Assembly (NCBI GenBank): GCA_023014335.1
Contig: JAECYW010000021.1
Span: 682,001 to 746,000, forward strand
DNA: 64,000 nucleotides
Origin: Galerina marginata
Lineage: Eukaryota > Basidiomycota > Agaricomycetes > Agaricales > Galerinaceae
Direction of reading: 5' to 3'
This document shows positions 34,642 to 45,435 of this stretch, piece after piece. The notes beneath the pieces were generated by a model, which saw only the letters and a program-made list of their open reading frames with translations, did not search any database and had not been told where the DNA came from. The position numbers were made by a program, and so were the translations under genes. The stretch's first letter is position 1, and the number at the start of each line of letters is the position of its first letter.

Positions 34642-36097
34642 CTACATAGTCTGTTGCCTCAGAGAATATGTCTTCAAACACCAGGCAAGCTTGTCTATGT
34701 CATGTCGACTGAGGTGGATTGATGTAGCTGCTGAGTTGACGATGTCGGTTAGGAATGCAGTGATCCTGTCTAAGGGCCAAGTTGCCATGCACAGAACCTC
34801 TATCTTGTTTTGAACCCCGAAGGAGCAAATGGCTGGTGCGAGAGCAGAAAATTTTGGCCCGCAGGCTGATAGGAAGAGCTCCATAAAGCAGGGATTGGTG
34901 GACCTGGCAGAAGGAAAAGATGGCCGCATGTCAGTTGTTACCTTGAGTGCCATAACGCAGCTTTCTTGCATAGGAGGGCTCGCATTTGACCGCGTTTGAA
35001 TTGCTTTGCTACAGTAAGAGACTGCGCTTGCAAGAGTCCTTTGCGACGGAGGTAGTGGTAGGACCCAGACTGGCTTGCCGTACGTTTGTGTTGCCTTGTC
35101 ACAGCGGGAAGGAATGTGGGTAATCCCAGTGGGTGGAGCCGGCTGTTTTGTTCGCTCGAATATCGACCTCATTTGAGTGGCACTGTTGAGGTTTTGAGAA
35201 TTGACCTTACCCACTACGTGGTGGCCTTTGCGTCCAGTTGTAGCTGTCAGGGATCCATGCTGGATTTGCTTTGATGGCACCTGAGGGTTGTTAAAAGGAG
35301 GGGGTGCTACACTCTTTGACGAGGCTGGTGGTGGGACATGGGTATGGTGGCTGTTGGAAGCGGGACCGCCTCTTGTTGCTGCATTGATGGCTCGCTTAGA
35401 ACGGTTGTTTGCCTGAAGCTTCGTAGATGGGCGGCTGACCGCTTGGTCCTCTGGGCGGTGTTTTTTTCTTGCGGGGACATTTAACTCGTCCGCGTTTGAG
35501 TCCAATGATTCACCTGCGTCCGAGTCTGACAGGTCGGAACGGGACCGCTTGGGGAAGGATAAATATGTGCAGTAATTAGATATTGAGAAGGCTATGACCT
35601 ACTTTGATGCTATCTCTCAATCTGTGCCGTAAGTTGTTGTGGTGCATTCGTGTGAGACGCATAGTCAGGTAAATGTTTCTGTCACGGTCCTGCCCCGAGA
35701 AGCTATCAGGGTACTTCGCAAGGATCTGAGTAGAGGTGTCAGGGTGCCGGCACAGAGAAAAGGTGGAGGTGTTGAATCATACCTCATTTTGGATAGTTTC
35801 TTCAGCTCCAAGTTGGATGCTCGGAGGGTCGTCGATGTTATAATATGTTTCTGAAAGTGACCGAAGGAAGTCCTGCTTCCAAGTCGGTATAAATAGCAGA
35901 CAAAAATTAGTTCACTCACGACCACCCGAACGAGCAGATCAGGGTTATTCTTGAATTTCCAAGCATCCGCGAGCTGTAGCTTGTAGCTGCGTTCGCCAGG
36001 AGGAAGAACGCCTTCAGGACAATTCTCTCCTGTTTCAATGATCAGCTACAATAGAACTGAAAGAAAAGGCTGGAACTTACGAATAGATATAGTCATT
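34642..36097 (-). CDS. Five-exon gene, 414 residues, unknown function
   Basis: Exons 36097-36082, 36029-35920, 35872-35783, 35725-35603 and 35547-34642 join through 47-57 nt introns into exactly 415 codons with the stop. The start MTISIRENCPEG is preferred because the ATG precedes the first donor and follows a purine-rich context. The N-terminal third looks conserved (PPGERSYKLQLADAWKF, LSETYYNIDDPPSIQLG, YLTMRLTRMHHNNLRHR) and resembles a frequent mushroom-specific domain. The rest is low-complexity, rich in Ser, Pro, Gln and basic residues (KRSRSDLSDSDAGES, ARKKHRPEDQAVSRP), with a hydrophobic patch near FMELFLSACGPKF. This suggests a nuclear or DNA-associated role, which is inference. A frame change near 34690 may extend the true C-terminus through VFEDIFSEATDYVEQ. 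Confidence 0.65.
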
Positions 36098-36453
36098 ATG
36101 CCGTGTGGGGTCGAATGCAAAAGATAAGTGTAGAAGGTGAGTCTGAAACCCTTTTATACGAGTCACGTTGATGCGAGCCCAATGTTGATCAACAGAGTTT
36201 AATTGACCTATCAGATCAGAAACGATGGGCGTCCATATTCGGCCCGGAACGCAAGCCAGGATCCTTCTTCCTCACAGCCATCGCCATCTTTTATGTAAAA
36301 ATTTCTGGATTGTCGTGTGACGAGCAAGCTATTTACTAAGACGCGTGGGCTGGGGCCGTACCCAACCTACGAAAAGGTCTAGATGGTTATAGAGTCAAGT
36401 CATTATATCAAATCTGGGGTAACGGTGTTAGTGATGCGAAGGGAGTAAATACG

Positions 36454-37572
36454 TTACAGGAATTTTGGGGCCTCAGGCTGAAGCGAGGATTGGTTGGCCC
36501 AGCTTACCACGTTTTCCCTCCTCCTAGTTCGACTGGCTTGGCCTCGCAGGCTAAGGAGACGATCCGCTCCCAGAATTCTTGCCCTTCCACAGGGGGTCGT
36601 GGACGGCTTTGTGAAACCGCATGCCGTCAAAGCGTGTCCAAAAACCGGACAACCCGTGAAAGCAAAAGGCGGGTTGGGGTCCCAACGCTCCTTCCATGTC
36701 ACAAGGATCCCCCGGGCGGCATTAACAGCATAGGAGGGGGCTTCGGTGCCCATTCGCCTCCTCCTTACGAAGTGCAAGCTCTTCGTTTTGGATGAGGTGT
36801 ACTAGAGACGCAACGGTCGCCTCGAGGTTGGAGAGATGGCTGATGATGTCGGTGGCGATGGCTGCGAGCTTGAAAGAGGCGTAATAAGGGCACAAAGTAC
36901 CCATACTGCTTCTATAGGCAAGGGACCGACGAAACGTAGGTCCATGTCAGATACGTGCAAACGTACTGACTGTTCGCATGCAACATAACAGCATCATGAA
37001 GGCGCCTCAAACTTTCCGGCGATGAATAATGCATGTCCCTGTGGGAAGAATTTGAGAATCTGAGGGCTCAATCGTGTTGGGCTCGCCAATGGTTTCAATT
37101 CCCAGCACCATGACGATGATTAGAATCCAAATGGCTGCGCAATCCTGCTGGAGCTGGCTGCTGTCTTCGTTGAGCAGCCAAGTGTGGCTTTCCTGCGCCG
37201 AGCCAAAACTGTTGCTGTAGACTGCTTCGAAAATGGTTACCACTAACGGGCCACTGCATGAAGCGTACCCCCACAGCATTTAAAAAAGGACTTCCAGCAG
37301 GACCAGCTGTTCCCTAAGGTTTTGTTTAACCCACGTGGTTGGTCCCTTGGGATCCTCGGGAAGTCAGGCTTTGGTTTTGGAGGCATTCTGTATGATCCGA
37401 CTGAGCGAATTTCGGACCGTCCGGGATGATCTGGTGGAGGAAATGCTCTGTAGCTGCATGCAGTGGGTCTCCAGCTTTCTCTTTGGCTTGGAAGAGGGGA
37501 AGAGGGCGATAAGATGCGTAGGCGTTCCGAAGGGTAGAATGGCTTGATTAGCTCTACGAACTCAGCGACCAA
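36454..37572 (-). pseudogene. Broken minus-strand gene, unrecognised
   Basis: Protein-like segments in alternating frames include FYPSERLRILSPSSPLP (near 37530), SWLLNEDSSQLQ-like and hydrophobic CAAIWILIIVMVLGI (near 37130), and ATDIISHLSNLEATVASL (near 36840). They cannot be joined without frame changes. They may be one degraded gene. No family is recognised. Confidence 0.3.
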
Positions 37573-38100
37573 GAGCGACCATAACAGATGAGGATGCAGA
37601 GTCGGAGATCGGGGGCATGCCGGTGAAATGATTGGAGCATAATCAGAGCTTGGATCTTGTCCATCTCGAAATTGGAGCCGAAGAAAAAATAAACTCTTTA
37701 TACACGGAGGACGATAGCATCCGGCAGAGTGACTGAGCCACTTTCGAAGGCCTTCGTGGACGCGTCAGATGGCCGTCCTAATAATGCAGTTGAGCATACG
37801 TTCTAGAGCGATTGCGATACAGTCAATACAGTTGTCTGAAGAAGAAAAAAAATACCCAGACTCACACATGTATCAGGTCCGAGGGCGTCAAGGAGTCGCC
37901 CGACATGTCGATTCGAAACTGATCTCGTCGTGGATGCAAATTCGTTTGCCTTGACCAGGAAAACCAGGGGTACTGCCGCCACCCTTTCTAAATCCTCGCG
38001 CGGGCGCCACTGTGCCTCGATGAGGTAAAAAAATGGAATAATGAGATCGGCGGGGGGCGTAGGGCCAGGAGGTTAGGGCGGAGGTTGCAAATGACGGGGT

Positions 38101-38820
38101 CTACAGCTGAGAGCATTTGAAGCAAAGGCGCAGTGACATTGACAGCGGACATTCCGCCCAACCTCTCCGCTCGATTCCGCCTATCCAGCTTGACAACAAC
38201 ACGTTATCCGGGGAGCCTTCTTGCTCGTACGAAATCAGCCGCTCATTCGCAGCTGCAACTCCTACGCGTTCCTTCTCGCCTCCGGTCGCCTTCTCCTTCA
38301 CGGTCGCGTACACACCCACCCGCGTCTGTTCCGGCTCCTCCTCCTCCTCCATCGCATCGTCCTCGTCCACGTCCTCATCACCACCGTCCTCCTTCTTAAC
38401 CTCCATATCCACTTTCCCAGCTGTCCCAGCCACAGCCTGCTCTCCAGCACTCCGCCTCTTCTCCTTCGGACTCGTCCCAGCCCACTCTTCTTTGCTCAAA
38501 GGTAGCTCATTCAGCGTCCTGATCAGCGCCGTCATATCTGCTTTGCAGACGAATATGCATAAGTGCGACAGCGCAAGGAGCGCGGCCCCGGGGTCGGTTA
38601 CAGCCACAGAGACCCTGCGAGCCGGGTCACGACTGTCCCTCTTGGCGGGACTAAGACGAATTGACAATGGGGTTCGAATGCACCAGCGCCAGCAGAAGCT
38701 GTCATGCGAGCTACGATGCGGTTGAGAGGAGGGGCAAGTGTCAAACCTCACTGAGGGTCGACAACGTGGGTGTGAGCGAGGGTCCATCTCATTACAGACA
38801 GGCTCTCGAAGATGTCCCAC
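38101..38820 (-). CDS. Hypothetical ORF with acidic tract, 239 codons
   Basis: An ATG-initiated minus-strand frame. It contains RDPARRVSVAVTDPGAALLA, then ALSHLCIFVCKADMTALI, a Lys/Glu-rich linker, an acidic run (DEDVDEDDAMEEEEEPEQ) and a tail ending LCFKCSQL. The first part is duplicated as a fragment at 27661-27843. The acidic tract suggests a nuclear or chaperone-type linker but no domain is identifiable. It lies directly upstream of repeat copy D, and its stop is not supported by any homology I can name. Confidence 0.35.
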   Translation of the reverse strand: MGHLREPVCNEMDPRSHPRCRPSVRFDTCPSSQPHRSSHDSFCWRWCIRTPLSIRLSPAKRDSRDPARRVSVAVTDPGAALLALSHLCIFVCKADMTALIRTLNELPLSKEEWAGTSPKEKRRSAGEQAVAGTAGKVDMEVKKEDGGDEDVDEDDAMEEEEEPEQTRVGVYATVKEKATGGEKERVGVAAANERLISYEQEGSPDNVLLSSWIGGIERRGWAECPLSMSLRLCFKCSQL

Positions 38821-38896
38821 AACTAGAGTCCTAGCAAACCGACTTCTTCAATGATTTAGGATATACAGACTTTCTAACGACATCTTCATCGGGCCC

Positions 38897-40215
38897 TGTC
38901 CAATATAATATTATATATAAATACTCAGATAAAAAGAACGAAAAATTCACAACCCACCTCATTGTCGTGAGCAGCTAAATTTAACAGCCTTCAAGTTCGA
39001 AAAGATTTGTGTCGAGTAGATTCTAAAATGTGAGTTGCGAATAAAACGCGACTTTCAAGGGCTTCCCGAGAAATGTCTTGTTGAACATCGCCGCTGAACG
39101 CTGTGCTTTGAAGGGTGGCCAAAGAAAGTAGACATTCGCATCGAAGCGAGAACGCAAGATCAGTCTAAGACGATGACGCTGGAAAGAGCGAGGTACGTTA
39201 TTTGGTTCAACCTCCTCTGCCAAACACGCTGGCTCTTGTTGTCGACTCGCACACCAATCACACACCATTGCACCAATATGTACCACACTTCCATCCGACA
39301 TCGTCTTTGCTGGACCTGCGTCGGGATAGCCCTTTGCAGGTTCTCTGTATTATTTCTCTATTCTCTACGCTGCCTTCTACACCTGTATAGATCTCTGCTT
39401 CCAACTGGGTACATGTTCCCACTGGCAGTCAGCGTGTTGCATGTTTCTCCGTCGCTGAACGTCGTCTCCAGCTTTTCTTTTTTCTCTCGTTCCTTGTCAG
39501 CCATTCCGGCTTCGGTATCACGGCACTTTATTGGCATTGCTGCACCGGGATAGCCCTCTGCAGCATTCTGATATCTGCCCACGGCGTCGACTTGGCCTTT
39601 CGCTCCTGCGTCGTTCTGCCCTTTTTTCCACCAAGACAGTCCAAAGCTTTCTGTCCCAGTCTCTCAAATGGATTCAGGAGACTAGCGTCGGTCTTCAATG
39701 TGGTATTTGCACCGGGATAACCCTCTGCAATGATCCATCGTCTCTGCTTCCGCCCCGCCCTTCGCGTCGATGAAAGTTCAGGCACGCCGAACTCCTTCAA
39801 ATTTATTCAGAGACGCTGTTAAACTCAGGAACACTGAAGAATAGAAGGAGTGAGTCGCTGGTTTATAAATTAAGCAACCGAAAGAATCTTATTCGGTCTT
39901 GGACCAGTAGATGGCATTTACATATTTTTTCTGTGCGTCGCTGTATACGTAGGTCGTTACTTTTTCGTACTCACTCTATGCCTAACGTCTTCTTAAATTT
40001 GATAGCATCAAAGTCCCGTTTCCAGCTCTCAGAGCACACTCTTCCTTCCTATCGTCATGTCTCGACTTCGCTCTTAATAGCGGCCCATCAAAGTACTTGC
40101 ACCGGGACTGCCCTCTGCAGCACTTTATTACCTCTCCAAGGACTGTACTACAACCATCAACCAGCTGCCGGTTCATTTTTGTCCTCGCATTTGGATCACG
40201 TGACCGACTAGATTT
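38897..40215 (+). repeat. Dispersed 1.6-kb repeat, copy D
   Basis: Same start (TGTCCAATATAAT) and leader as copy C, with four palindromic motifs (about 39316, 39541, 39708, 40098). It carries an extra CCGCC (CCGCCCCGCCC) near 39755 that is shared with copy E only. The tail diverges from about 40120 and similarity is lost by about 40215. Confidence 0.9.
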
Positions 40216-41518
40216 GCATAGTAGTCCCGGGTCCAGACAGCGCTTGCCCACAATCCCTTTCTAGTCGTCAAGGACAGTTTTCTGCAGCGCTTCTCTAATC
40301 ATGCTTCCCTGCCAATCCAACTATTTACTTGCAACCTCCGGGTGTTCATGTTCCAACACATCGGGGCTCTACGAAGATCAGATACATCTGACTATCTTCC
40401 GTTGTCAGTATCAATGCTGCTAATTGTCTATACTTTAAGCGCATGAGGCTCTAGTAACGGCTCATCGAGTCTGCTCACATTCTGCCTTTTGTCAAAGAGG
40501 AGGGGCCAAACCGTCCTGGTTGGAGAAGCCAAGCGGAAACAAATATCAGATTGCTGACTGCATGCTTACCCGATGTTGAGCGACCTCCTAGGAATGCCCG
40601 AAGCCAACGTTGCTAACGGTGTCGCTGTCCACAACGCCGACCGATGAAGAGTAGGCAGTTTAGCACTTTTCCTGTTTATAGAGATGATTTTGTCTGCTTT
40701 TGTTCTTATGCTTTTCGTGGCGTCACACCGTCTTTTTACTTTACGCTTGCCTCAATGATGATTGCCTTGGATTCATTTCACTGCATTCAACTCTTCACAA
40801 CTCCCCAGATCGCCGGCTACTGTACCATCGTCCTGTACGTTCTCCTACTCGTATCTGCCTTTATTGTCGTCTTTTCGGCTCTGACCTCTTCATGTCACTG
40901 TGCCTTCGCCCTACCTGCTTTTGTTCCCTCCCATATGTAAGCATGTTTAATACGTGTAGAAGCCTACATGTAAACCGTATTTCAAAGTTATAAAGCTCTT
41001 TTGCAGAGATGGTTACAAGTGTAAGTTTTGGTAGACAATACCTATTGGAATTGACCTGAACTTCCAACTTCCATCAGCTTTGCGCTCTGAGCTTAAAAGT
41101 CGCTATCGGGCCACCATTCTTCCTTGCCTTCCCAGCCCCAGTGTCCTAGTGGTCCTGGCTTCATAGATGAAGTATTCTAGAATTTCTGTTAAACTACGAA
41201 TGCCTCCCTTCGCCATCATCACCAGCAGCGCCGCTAGCATACGAACGCCACTGGAGTCGAGCAACTGAGATAGGTACTGAATGTGCGCTTGACATGCATA
41301 TGGTTGACAACTTCTTTATTAATTCGTCAGTTATCAAGATTCGTGTATTTAAGGCTGAGGCCCATCGAGAGATATGCGCAATCAGCTTCCATATAATGAA
41401 TGAAGTGTTCTGGAAAGAACGGTTTGGATTATATCATACGGAAAGAAGGACGAATGGAATTGGTGTATCCAGTACATATTCCAAGCGTTTGTAATATAAA
41501 AAAGATGCTACTGCAAAA
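40216..41518. other. Intergenic, nothing convincing
   Basis: A plus-strand frame at 40644-40940 encodes a hydrophobic stretch (TIVLYVLLLVSAFIVVF) but has no supporting context. The rest has only short frames. Confidence 0.3.
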
Positions 41519-42327
41519 TTATTTTGTCTCGTTTGATCTCATAACATCTTGAAGCTGCTTGTTGGTAGTCCTCATTGCAGAGCGACGCACCGCCTCTGAA
41601 CCAGACTTGAGAACGAGTTTGAGGATGCTGCGTACAGGCCAGCAGTCTTCGTAGTCTTCCAAGTCGGGCCACAAATCGCTCTGCTTTATCTGTGAAAAAA
41701 ATTAGGCTGAATCATAAAGCGAGGCAAGAACGACATACCTTGTCGCAGACACTGTCGATCGCATTTTTATCCTGGCCACGAAAACTCGTGCTCATTTTGA
41801 GTGACTTTCGAGCCTCGGAACGCACAGACTCCTGGGCACAGTTCAAATTAGCCCCAGGGACGATAATAATATCAATGTAGTTGACTAACCGACAGTTTGT
41901 CGAACTTTTCTTGAGACCAGTTATAGGTGTTCAGAAGAACAGCTTCAATGCAATATCCACCGGATCCTGGTCTCCCTGGCTCGCCAGTCGGCTTAGGTAT
42001 TGTCTTGCGCGTGTCGCCTCCCTGAGAACTTGGTGTGGACGCTGGCGTTGCAGCTCGGGAGCTGACGCTTTGATCGTGACCAAGGTCTCGTTGCTCGCTG
42101 CCACCTTGGGCAGAAAACTCCACCCGACGTCCCGAATCCCTGACCGGACTTGAAGAGGCGTTCGAGGGTGCAGGTTTGCTAACGAAGTCCTCTGATCTGA
42201 ACTCGATGCGACAGGTGAGAAGAGGCAGCGGTGGTCGCGGAGATAGTTGGAACTCGATGCGAGGTGTGATAAGTGGGAGAGGTGGTTGGACGTAATGTCG
42301 CGGCACATGGGCATACCTGGAGGGCAT
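41519..42327 (-). CDS. Three-exon gene, 233 residues, unknown function
   Basis: Exons 42327-41890, 41831-41739 and 41689-41519 are separated by 58- and 49-nt GT-AG introns and join into exactly 234 codons including TAA. The N-terminal half is Pro/Ser/Thr-rich and disordered, with a repeated phrase (TPRIEFQLSPRPPLPL then TCRIEFRSEDF). The C-terminal half is helical and charged: NWSQEKFDKLSES, KNAIDSVCDKIKQ, DLWPDLEDYEDCWPVRSI and LKLVLKSGSEAVRR. The DLEDYEDCWPV segment recalls the C-terminal part of many small mushroom-specific proteins. The same Trp-Pro pattern is not present in neighbours. No signal peptide or enzyme motif is seen. The clean splicing makes this one of the best supported genes here. 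Confidence 0.65.
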
Positions 42328-42732
42328 TTTAAGACTGTGGGGGTGGTCTGACTATGGTGACCAGCATTTTATAGATAGAGTGAGATGGTCCACATCTTTG
42401 TCTGACAAAGAAACAAAGGTTGTTAGACGATGAGCGAGAGCGAGAAAGAAGGGGCCCTGTGAAACCGTTGTCGAGGACCCAGACTCGCGTACCCGTAGCG
42501 TAGAGCAAAGAACAGGATAAAGGCGGTTGGACGATGAGCCTGAGCGAGTAATCTAGTTAACATGACACCGACATCCTCATTTGGTTGATGGCTCGCTTTT
42601 GGCAACTTACCTCATGGCCTGGTGCCACTCGTCTTTATATGTAAAGATGGCCAAAACCGCTTTAAATTTTTAACTACTTCCCCTCAGCGTTGCCTCAGGT
42701 GAACTTCCACAGACGATTACCCTGTTCTTGAG

Positions 42733-44340
42733 ATGACCTCTACTTCCAAGGTTTTCCGGGCTTTATCGTCATCGTCTCAACGACTGATTCCTTTTTTCTC
42801 CCTTTCGCTAGACTCCCAAGTTCGTCCTTTGTAAGGAGTTGGGGATTGCCACTGGGGCCGTTAATGCTCTCCTCTTTTCCGATGATGGGAATCTCCTCTT
42901 CACCGGCGGTACGCGTATATTATTATTATCTTCCTTCAGTGACTTACGGTACAGAAGGGACGATGAGAAGCTGCGAGTGTGGAATACCGATACTTTCAAA
43001 TGCGAGCAGACCCTCCAAAACGAAGAAAAATGGGGTCAGGTTACTACGCTCAATTGGGTCTATCTTGAGCCCCGCACCGGTTTAAACAACACTTGGCTTT
43101 GTGTGGGGTCTGGAAGGGGGTCAGTCACTCTAGTCCCTTTGCAGAGAGAATGTATGGTGGGTGCCGCTCATGAACAGTAGTCTTCCTTTGGCTTATAGTG
43201 TCAACCAGTCGGCCGCAATGGAACCCCTTGCATGGAAGAAGGGTGCAACATTTTCACCGTTCAACTTGAATGACGCAGTGGAGGCGGTAGCCTACGATCA
43301 TCAGAACTCCCGCCTTGCGCTTGCCAGCCATTCTGGAGCCTTACGAATGTTTAAAGTACAGAAGAGTGAGTCGTCAGATTACCATCAAACTAGCAGCTGA
43401 CATACACGCATGCAGCGGCTCCGGTTCTGCAAGAACTTTGGGCGACAACAGTTGGAAACGTTATACCTCGGGCAATCTTCTTCTTCGGAGGGGGCAATCA
43501 GAGTATCCTGACGCTCGCGCTTGAAACGGGAGACATGTAGGCTACCACTTCAATGTCGCCATTTCACACTAACTAGTTTTCCAGGAGCTGTTTGGAGGCC
43601 CAGAACCATCAACTTCTGTGGAAAAAGGGACTGGCTGGTGGAGTGTCAGTAACTGTTCTTTATGAAGGTGCTCAGACTTACTGGACTCTTTAATTTCCAG
43701 AGGAAACGCCACCCTTTCGTCCGATGAAACCACTCTCTTGGTTGACAACCTTTCAACTGGTCACTTTGATGTTTACAAATTTCCTGCGACGACCCCGATG
43801 CGGTCCTTCCCATCTGCCTCTGCTGATAGCCGACGTTTGATAAAGCAATTCATTTTTTTGGAAGGTGCCAAGGTTGCTGTTTGTGCCAGTGCAAAGAGTG
43901 AAGTTCAAGTTGTGGATGTCACCAATAACGAATGCATTCAGATGTTGAAAACGGGAAAAGGTGCTTTTACCTTGGTTCTTCGTTTGGGCCTTGCTAACGG
44001 ACTTTTGGGAGAAGACGATGTCATGCAAGCAGTGGCAGCGACAACTGCTAAACCTAACCGCCATTTGATAGCCAGTGGTTCAAGTGGAACCAATCCTATA
44101 GTTTATCTCTGGGAGAAGGTGATTCCAGAGGAGCCGGAGCTTGTTAATACCACGGGATCACTGGCTGCGGTTACTGATCAAGCCAGGGTCAGTGCAGCCA
44201 ACAGCGAGAGGACTGCCGTCAATGGACCAGTGGTGCTGCTTGTCCTAGTATTGACCTATTCTAGCTGGTCTCCGTATTTTTTTTCTTTCTTTGCTTTTAT
44301 CGTAAAAAAGGCAGCAGAGTTTACGCAGTCACCGTATTAG
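42733..44340 (+). pseudogene. WD40-repeat protein, damaged frame
   Basis: From ATG at 42733 (MTSTSK, then a 61-nt intron) the plus strand encodes a WD40-type beta propeller. Blades include AVNALLFSDDGNLLFTGG, DDEKLRVWNTDTFKCEQ, WLCVGSGRGSVTLV, AVEAVAYDHQNSRLALAS, SILTLALETGDM and the stretch around RHLIASGSSGTNPIVYLWEK. Introns at 43157-43198, near 43373-43413, 43533-43585 and near 43645-43701 have standard borders. Two problems remain. The GTACGC intron expected after FTGG does not keep frame, although reading through does. A one-base surplus near 43271 (CTTGAATGAC) breaks the third exon. The C-terminus ends in a hydrophobic, non-WD tail. Scaffold function is family knowledge; this copy is probably inactive or needs an atypical splice. 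Confidence 0.6.
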
Positions 44341-44789
44341 AATCATGATTTTCTACAATATTTGTACTTATTTCATCAAGGTCATCCAAAGTCTTATCTC
44401 AGTCAGCTTACAGCCATACAATGGTTGAGATTGGTGCATCTTGACAATTGACTGAGCTTGAAGTCAAAGGGAACAGACATGCACCAACACTCTGATTGAG
44501 GACACTAGCTGTACAAAAGCAGTCTGAATAAGTAACGACAGAAAAGAGTGAACAAACAGAGGCTACATTCCCCGAGTACACATAGGACAAGAAGCATCGG
44601 CATTGACAAGCTGTACTCGAGTACACTGACAACTTGACCAGGTACACAACGATGTGGGAGGGTCTGCATGTCAGCCAATACATTGAAGTGAGCCCAGATT
44701 GCTTGCTTCTTCAGAAGTCCTTCCGTCCCGTTGTGCCTACAAAAACCTTGCTCAGCAAGCCGGAAAATCGGCTCAGTAACCCACAAGCA
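44341..44789. other. Intergenic, nothing recognised
   Basis: 3' flank of the WD40 gene. Only short frames are present, with no repeats of note. Confidence 0.3.
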
Positions 44790-45420
44790 TCAAAGTGACA
44801 AGGCATCGGCATTGTAATAAACAACGTGGGCGGGTATGGTGGGCGGAGGCATGGCCGTGGCCATCTGCGAGCCTGATCCTAGGCTCATTTCGCCGCTTCC
44901 CAGCCCCAATTCGGATTCAGTTGTCGTTCGGTAGATAAGGCTTGGCGGAGGATAGATATCGAGACAGGCGGAGTAACGGCTCTCGTTGTCACAGTAGATT
45001 GAATTCAAAGTCAAAGTCAACGTCGAGGCAGGGCCGGGATCGTAGTCGGAGTCAGCGTAGCCGCCCACGGACTCAGCGGGCGGTGGTCGTTTGAGACTGG
45101 ATGTTCTCTGGTGTCAACCAACTCTTCCGCGGCACCGAGGGGGTAGAGGAAAGCGAGGGCATATGCCCGTTATGTTTTCCGACCCACTGCACCACCAGCG
45201 TTCCTTCGAGCAGTACTGATTGCGATATACGGAACTTGACCCATCCCCTCTCGAGTCCTAGAGCTGAATAGCCAACTGTCCGGCCGCCATCCTTTTTTAG
45301 CGATCGCATTTCGTACTGCCGTGCATGTTGAACAACATCGATGCGCCATTCGGGGGCAAGCAAGGGCTGAGGCTGGTGGGCTGATGGAAGGGATATTGGA
45401 AGTGAGGGGTTTTAGTTGGC
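44790..45420 (-). CDS. Putative minus-strand gene, unrecognised
   Basis: One frame (to 45073) contains APEWRIDVVQHARQYEMRS, RTVGYSALGLERGWVKF and VLLEGTLVVQWVGKHNG, which look like a folded domain. A second frame (44790-45068) contains a long soluble segment with YADSDYDPGPAS and a Gly/Ser-rich tail. The two differ in frame, so an unresolved intron or frameshift near 45070 separates them. Function is unknown. Confidence 0.35.
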
Positions 45421-45435
45421 TTAAGAGATGAAAGG

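Noticed and set aside
34295..34681. 128-codon minus-strand ORF with hydrophobic stretches
   Set aside because: Only its first 25-30 codons look like continuation of the 414-residue gene; the hydrophobic rest follows a GTAAGG donor and reads as intron or 3' UTR.
38117..38725. 202-codon plus-strand ORF opposite 38101-38820
   Set aside because: Ser/Pro/Thr low-complexity shadow of the acidic minus-strand frame; the minus strand has the paralog at 27.7 kb.
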